Source of the DNA: Diphasiastrum complanatum
Lineage: Eukaryota; Streptophyta; Lycopodiopsida; Lycopodiales; Lycopodiaceae
Assembly (NCBI GenBank): GCA_029204225.1
Contig: CM055095.1
Location: 19,555,450 to 19,619,449 of the forward strand
Direction: 5' to 3'
Length of the DNA: 64,000 nucleotides
In this document: one piece after another, positions 59,338 to 64,000 of the stretch
Position numbering within the stretch: the stretch's first letter is position 1
Layout: each line of letters starts with the position of its first letter
Notes under the pieces: generated by a model
What the model was told of the DNA's origin: nothing
The model's input: only the letters and a program-made list of their open reading frames with translations
Database searches by the model: none
Program-made: the position numbers and the translations under genes

Positions 59338-60040
59338 TGTGAAGAATTGCCAAAAATTGGCAAATCTAGCTTGATCAAAAACCATGTAGAATAGTGTAAA
59401 TTGTGTACACAAGTGGGTCCCACACATGTGAGGCCATGATGCCACATGGGAAACCCATCCTAATGTAGGTTAGGTCAAGTCAAGAGAGTTGGTCATGTCT
59501 ATTTGGTGGTCATCCCTATTTTATAGGACCTACACCTAAGTTTAAGGTGAAAATTTGACCAACTAGCTACCTACCAAGCATAACTCTAGGAAATAGACTA
59601 GGGTTTCATTCTAGATCAAGGAGAGTGAGTTAACTTCCTTATTACATGCTGGAAATCCACCTAACTTCAAGAGAAGGAAGTCGAATTTGCTATGTATTCC
59701 CTCTCTCCATAGTGAGAAGATAGAAAATTTTTGGAGCTCATTGGCAATCTCAAGCTAGTTCACTATGTACATTGAGTTTTTGTGATCCAAATGAGACCAA
59801 ATCAATTTCTACTTGTTTCTCAGGTTGAAGGCCGTACTAAAGCCTGTAGTACACACGTGTGGGCTCGGATTTCAATGTTTATCAATGCTTTTGATTGTTA
59901 GTGCTTGTTGTTTGTCAAATTGCCAATCTAGATCAACTTTTTTGTGTCTAGTTTTTTGATAGATTGTTAAGCAAGCATCCAGTCACTCTTGTGGATCTTT
60001 TGTAGATCCATTTATGGTCCTAAAGTACAGTACTTTCACA
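59338..60040 (+). repeat. Element G 3' LTR
   Basis: 703 bp, nearly identical to the 5' LTR, with CCATTTATGG at 60008-60017. It ends TACTTTCACA and is followed by the target duplication. Confidence 0.97.
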
Positions 60041-60045
60041 ACTCT

Positions 60046-62959
60046 TTTAAAAATTCAATGGAGTATGCAATGAAGTGGTGAAAGTGTGGATTATTCTTCC
60101 CGTGGATTTTCTTGTTTAAAGTGTAATCGGTTGTGTGGTAAGTGCACTACCAGATATACAATCGGTTTGATGTTTAGACACTTCATACTGGTTTTCAGGA
60201 AGTAAATTTCTGATTTTCAATTCATTTGTGTCGTCGTTTACTTCATTAGGGACACTTTTCCACTAGCAACGGGATCAATAAGAGTGAATGCTAGTTTTTA
60301 CGGCTTTTTGGTCATTACACAGTGATTTAGGTGGTTTTGTTGGCTGCCTTTTGTTTTTTATCGAGCCAATTTTGGCTTGAATCAGTAGAAAGCAGGAAAA
60401 GAAGCACAAAAAAGACTAATCACTGGTTGTGAGGGTTGGTGGGTGTTTTACAGGTTTTGTATGGCGATTCTTTATGGAGTTGCAAGTTTTTTGTTGCATT
60501 TCCCAACAAACTAACGGTTTGCAAGTTGATGACCCAATAAGGCCGGAGGAGGGAAAGTTGAGGGGGGGGGGGAGGAAAGGCCTGGAGGCGTAAAATATTC
60601 TAGCTTTTATTTGCAAATGGTGGAAATGAAATTCTTGTAAGGGGTGGCAAGTGGAGATTTGCCTGACGTCACTCGACCGTGATGACCCCCTTAAATTTTA
60701 AGCTCATGGGTGCAAATTCTGAGTTGTGGTGGGTTGGAATTTCATCTTTGCAATAAATAGAAAGAACTTAATGCAAAATCTATTCAACAATTAGCCATTG
60801 TGATTTAAAACTTGGGCTCACAACTGGAAATTTGTTAAGAACAAGAAAATGTCGGTTCATTATTCTCCATTTCTTAATATGTCACTGTGAACCTTACGGT
60901 GACTGTAAAGATTGTGAAAAGGGACGAAAGAACGTTTGATTGAGTTGAAGTTGGAATATTTTATAAATTCCTAAGAACTTCATATACTTACACTTTGATC
61001 AGGAAGTGGAGGGCCTTCATGGAGGATGAACCTGTGGTATGGAACGCAGGCAATTCCAAAATGAAGATCTGAAACAAACTGGATCAGTTGACCATAGTAT
61101 GGCCGTAAGTCTTAGTGATGCCAAATACTATTGGTCATAAAACGGGTGTTCTACGAAAATTTGAGATAGTGGTCATGACCCCTTTTTGAATATCTCAAAT
61201 TTACAAAACCGGAAACTTGCCAGCTAAAAGATATACTGGTGAATTTCTTAACACTTGAATCAACCCGATTGTTTGTGATTCCTTGGAAGGTAATTCTGAT
61301 TACCCGTTGACCATGGACGATGTCACAAAAATGGTTAATGAAACAATTTTCTAAAATTGTTTTCTCTGCTTGAATTTTCAAGAAATCTTTTTTTGATTTA
61401 CAGGTCAATTCTCTAGCTTGGTAATAAAGAAGATCTTTTGTTAAGTTACTATGTTGGGACATCATTGGTATTTGTTTACAATGATGCAACACTTCTTGGG
61501 CTTTCAAGATTTTCTCGGATCTCTTCTTTGACTCTTCTCCTGGGCAAATCTTGAATGAATGCACCCCTTGGAAACTCATGCTGTTTCCTATTAAAAAGGG
61601 GGAGAAGTAAGAAGAACTAAGAATTATCAAGGAGAAACATCGGTCAAAGATTCCAGGAGGAATCTGTTATATCAATGATGGACCTGTTTCTATAATTAGA
61701 AACGATAGGATATTTTGATATTATAGAAATCCTTTATGGATTATAGTAGATATCAGGCTTGAAGATTTAATGGGGTGGGGGGGGATTAGAAAGTACTCTT
61801 GTAGTAGAAAAGTGACTGATAACAAGTCCGATTGACTTGTGTCTAAGCAAAGGAATTTTATTGTAAGATGGGGGTTTGTTGAAACATGTTCCTTGTTGTG
61901 AGTAGTCAACTTGATCTTAGTGTGGACTGAGATCCGCGGGTTGAAGCAAGGAGGGAAATTCATGCTAACAATATATTCTTTTGAGTTAATCTACGGTTGA
62001 GATTTTGGATGTGAAATAGCACTCTTTGAAAAATATTCTCTCTTAGAGGATAACCAAGTTATAGGATTCTCAGTTATGAAAGTGTTGTGTACAAATCAGG
62101 AGTTATCTGTAGAGATATGCTATGTAGCGAATCTTTGTGGGATCATTAAACCTTTTGTACAAACTTTTAATCCTGTGGATCTACAAAGTATTCCATGAAC
62201 TAAGTTATTCACATGCATAAACTAGTTGTTGGTACATAGGCATATTGATGAGAATTGTGTTTGAAACAATTTCTCGCTAGGTTATAGTAATTTCTCATTG
62301 AGAATTGCTTATTAACCTAGCATTGATTTAGAATCAGAATAAATGTGGTGTTTTGGTACCACACCTAGACATTTAAATATTTTCTAAATCCGATACAGCT
62401 AATCAAGTCAGAAGCGTTACTTATGAGTGAGTTGTGGAAAATCAACAATAGTAATCTTACTTATGGATATTATTGCTGAGTTGTATTGCTTATAAGTCAC
62501 ATAATTTATGAGTCATTTTGGATTCATTTACAGATGGGTGTGCATAGAATACACAAAAACTTTGGGACTTATCTTTTCTCGTTCGAAAAGTATGGAATGC
62601 TATCCCGGAAAACTCAAGAAAATTGGATAGTTGTTGTTTGCCAAAAGTTAGAACTTCACGTAATGAGGTTCTAGAAAATCTTAAGTTATTCTAGATTAGA
62701 ACTTGAGAGGAAAATCTAGACGTATTCTAGATTGGGACCCTAACTTTGGAATGACAATTTGTGCCATATCTAAAGTGAGGGCATTCTTGTGATTACAATC
62801 CTTTTATAGACACCGTGTGTGAGTTGGAAAAGTTTGACACTTTTCAAATGGAAAGGACTTTTTGGAACAACTCATGTGTCATTTTAAGAATTGTAATACA
62901 CTCTTATGAGATATGGTATGGTCTCGGAAATCTGGAGAGTTGGGATTGGTGAATCATAA
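60046..62959. other. No recognisable gene
   Basis: Noncoding sequence with a ten-G run at about 60561-60573 and another G-rich run at about 61771-61786. The longest minus-strand frame (61151-61630, 159 codons from a non-ATG start) shows no recognised family. The right part probably grades into the decayed gypsy element that follows. Confidence 0.4.
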
Positions 62960-63806
62960 CTCAAATTCAAGGGAATAATTAATTCATAGGAGAGGATTGT
63001 GCTCTTGGTAGATTACCCCGGAGGAATAAACAAGATAGTGGAATTTTGGTAATGATTGTCCATCTTACCAAATCGACTATGTTTATTCGGGTAAAGACCA
63101 GGCAATTAGAGTATCTATTTTGTCTTTATGGCTTACCAAAGTGACATTATGAACATTCACATTTTGAAGTTAACTGATCACTTTTGGTCGGCTGTATTTT
63201 GCTAAACTAGAGATGACTCTGAGCTTTAAAGTTCTTTGGATAATTGGTACTTGCCTAGGTGAGGTTATCATATTCTTTTGTTGAGTATGGGATGGAAATA
63301 TGATGAATTATGATTGATGAATCGTAGTTCAGATTCTAGTTATACTTGGTCATTTAAAAGAAGGATTACCCGCATGATCAAAAGATCGGATAAGATATGT
63401 ATTTATATTTTGATAGCAATCTCCTCAGAGAAGAAATTATCCTTGTTGGAGATTGAGTTATTATAAGCATTTGGCTACCAGTTATAGCCCGTTTATGCTT
63501 ATGTATGAATTTGAGCCTAGATCACCCATTACAATTGAGACTCGGTCGATCAAGTTTCAAAAAGTAGCGGATTTCCTACATGATATGCAAGAAATGCTAC
63601 GAATTGCATGTGAGAATGTCTTGAGTACCCAAGATGGGGACCGACTTTATGCAAGTCTGAAAAGATCACCGAGAGACTTCCAAATGGGAGATTGGGTATT
63701 TTTTAGAGTCCCAAAGGATTCGAGTGTAATGTGTACCGACAGGCATAATAAGGTGTCCCCTAGATATAGAGGACCGTTTAATATTTTGAAAAAGATCGAA
63801 TCCTGA
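62960..63806 (+). pseudogene. Ty3/gypsy integrase remnant
   Basis: Decayed frames contain VMIVHLTKSTMFIRVKTRQ (compare the gypsy integrase start V-DRLTK-A-FIPVKT) and LYGLPK. The last 118 codons (63453-63806) are open: SYYKHLATSYSPFMLMYEFE, RSPITIETRS, RDFQMGDWVFFRVPKDSS and KVSPRYRGPFNILKKIES. These are the end of the catalytic domain and the GPF-containing C-terminal domain of gypsy integrases. The middle of the core, with most catalytic residues, is scrambled by stops. Confidence 0.85.
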
Positions 63807-64000
63807 GCTTACCAATTGGAACTCCTAGAATGATTGCAACTACATCCCATAATTGACATAAATGTCTCAAGAATAATCTACGTGGAGAAGAGCATCTTGG
63901 ATCTGGAGATCAATTGGACCTGTTGGATAAATTATTGGGTGTGTCTTGACCTAAATCCGGAAGGATCTTGGATATAGGAACTAAACAATTGAATAATCGT
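63807..64000 (+). other. Continuation of the gypsy remnant to the window edge
   Basis: After the stop at 63804-63806 there are residual gypsy-like readings in shifted frames, and no intact frame. The element probably continues beyond the window. Confidence 0.4.

Larger units (their letters stand above)
55465..60040 (+). mobile_element. Element G: complete, recent, non-autonomous family-1 Copia element
   Basis: 5' LTR 55465-56165 and 3' LTR 59338-60040 are bounded by a 5-bp target duplication ACTCT (55460-55464 and 60041-60045). The primer-binding site (56166-56180) and purine tract (TTTGAGGAGGAG before 59338) are intact. My side-by-side reading of the LTRs finds seven substitutions and one 2-bp indel in about 700 bp, so insertion was recent. 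The interior encodes Gag, zinc knuckle, protease and a degenerate integrase-like region, but RT and RNase H are deleted. It must have been mobilised in trans, for example by a relative of element C. Confidence 0.95.

Noticed and set aside
61151-61630. 159-codon minus-strand frame
   Set aside because: No recognisable domain and low-complexity composition, so it is treated as a chance frame.

Overview
This is plant nuclear DNA, AT-rich and crowded with LTR retrotransposon debris. The main discovery is a split MIKC-type MADS-box gene on the + strand. Exon 1 (9042-9223, MADS domain), exon 2 (27457-27538, I domain), exon 3 (42693-42754, start of the K domain) and exon 4 (42898-42997, K-domain core) have lengths of 182, 82, 62 and 100 bp and compatible splice phases. 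Together they give 142 codons without a stop. Introns 1 and 2 are about 18.2 and 15.2 kb and packed with retroelements, while intron 3 is only 143 bp. Kilobase-scale TE-filled introns and abundant old Copia elements suggest a gymnosperm (a fern is possible), but nothing in the window fixes the species. No convincing later exon is seen. A 42-bp exon-5-like segment at 43349-43390 carries a stop, so the gene may continue outside the window or may be decaying.

Layout: 1-8.0 kb holds old LTR pieces and noncoding repeats. 8.0-9.2 kb holds a possible 5' leader and MADS exon 1. Intron 1 carries a degenerate minus-strand Copia fragment (11.4-12.9 kb), a (GA)n tract of about 136 bp (15.75 kb) and a stack of + strand Copia elements here named B, C and D (17.1-26.6 kb). 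Intron 2 carries a minus-strand Ty3/gypsy element E (28.5-38.7 kb) split by a minus-strand Copia element F (30.6-36.75 kb), then two more minus-strand LTR element ends (L1, L2; 39.2-42.1 kb).

Downstream of exon 4 lie: a Copia pol fragment H with a 1,093-codon open frame (44.8-48.1 kb); a Copia RT remnant I; a gag-only element J (50.1-53.05 kb) with LTRs; a tandem LTR arrangement K (53.05-55.0 kb); a complete, recently inserted but RT-less Copia element G (55465-60040) with a 5-bp target duplication and LTRs about 99% alike; and a decayed gypsy integrase at the right edge.

Apart from the MADS gene, nearly all coding capacity is Gag/Pol of LTR retrotransposons. All recognisable primer-binding sites are of the TGGTATCAGAGC type (initiator tRNA-Met). 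Elements A, B, C and G share one family whose LTR 3' ends all contain a perfect CArG-type decamer. C resembles the autonomous type of that family, and G looks like a non-autonomous derivative that was moved in trans. No tRNA or rRNA gene and no CRISPR array was seen.
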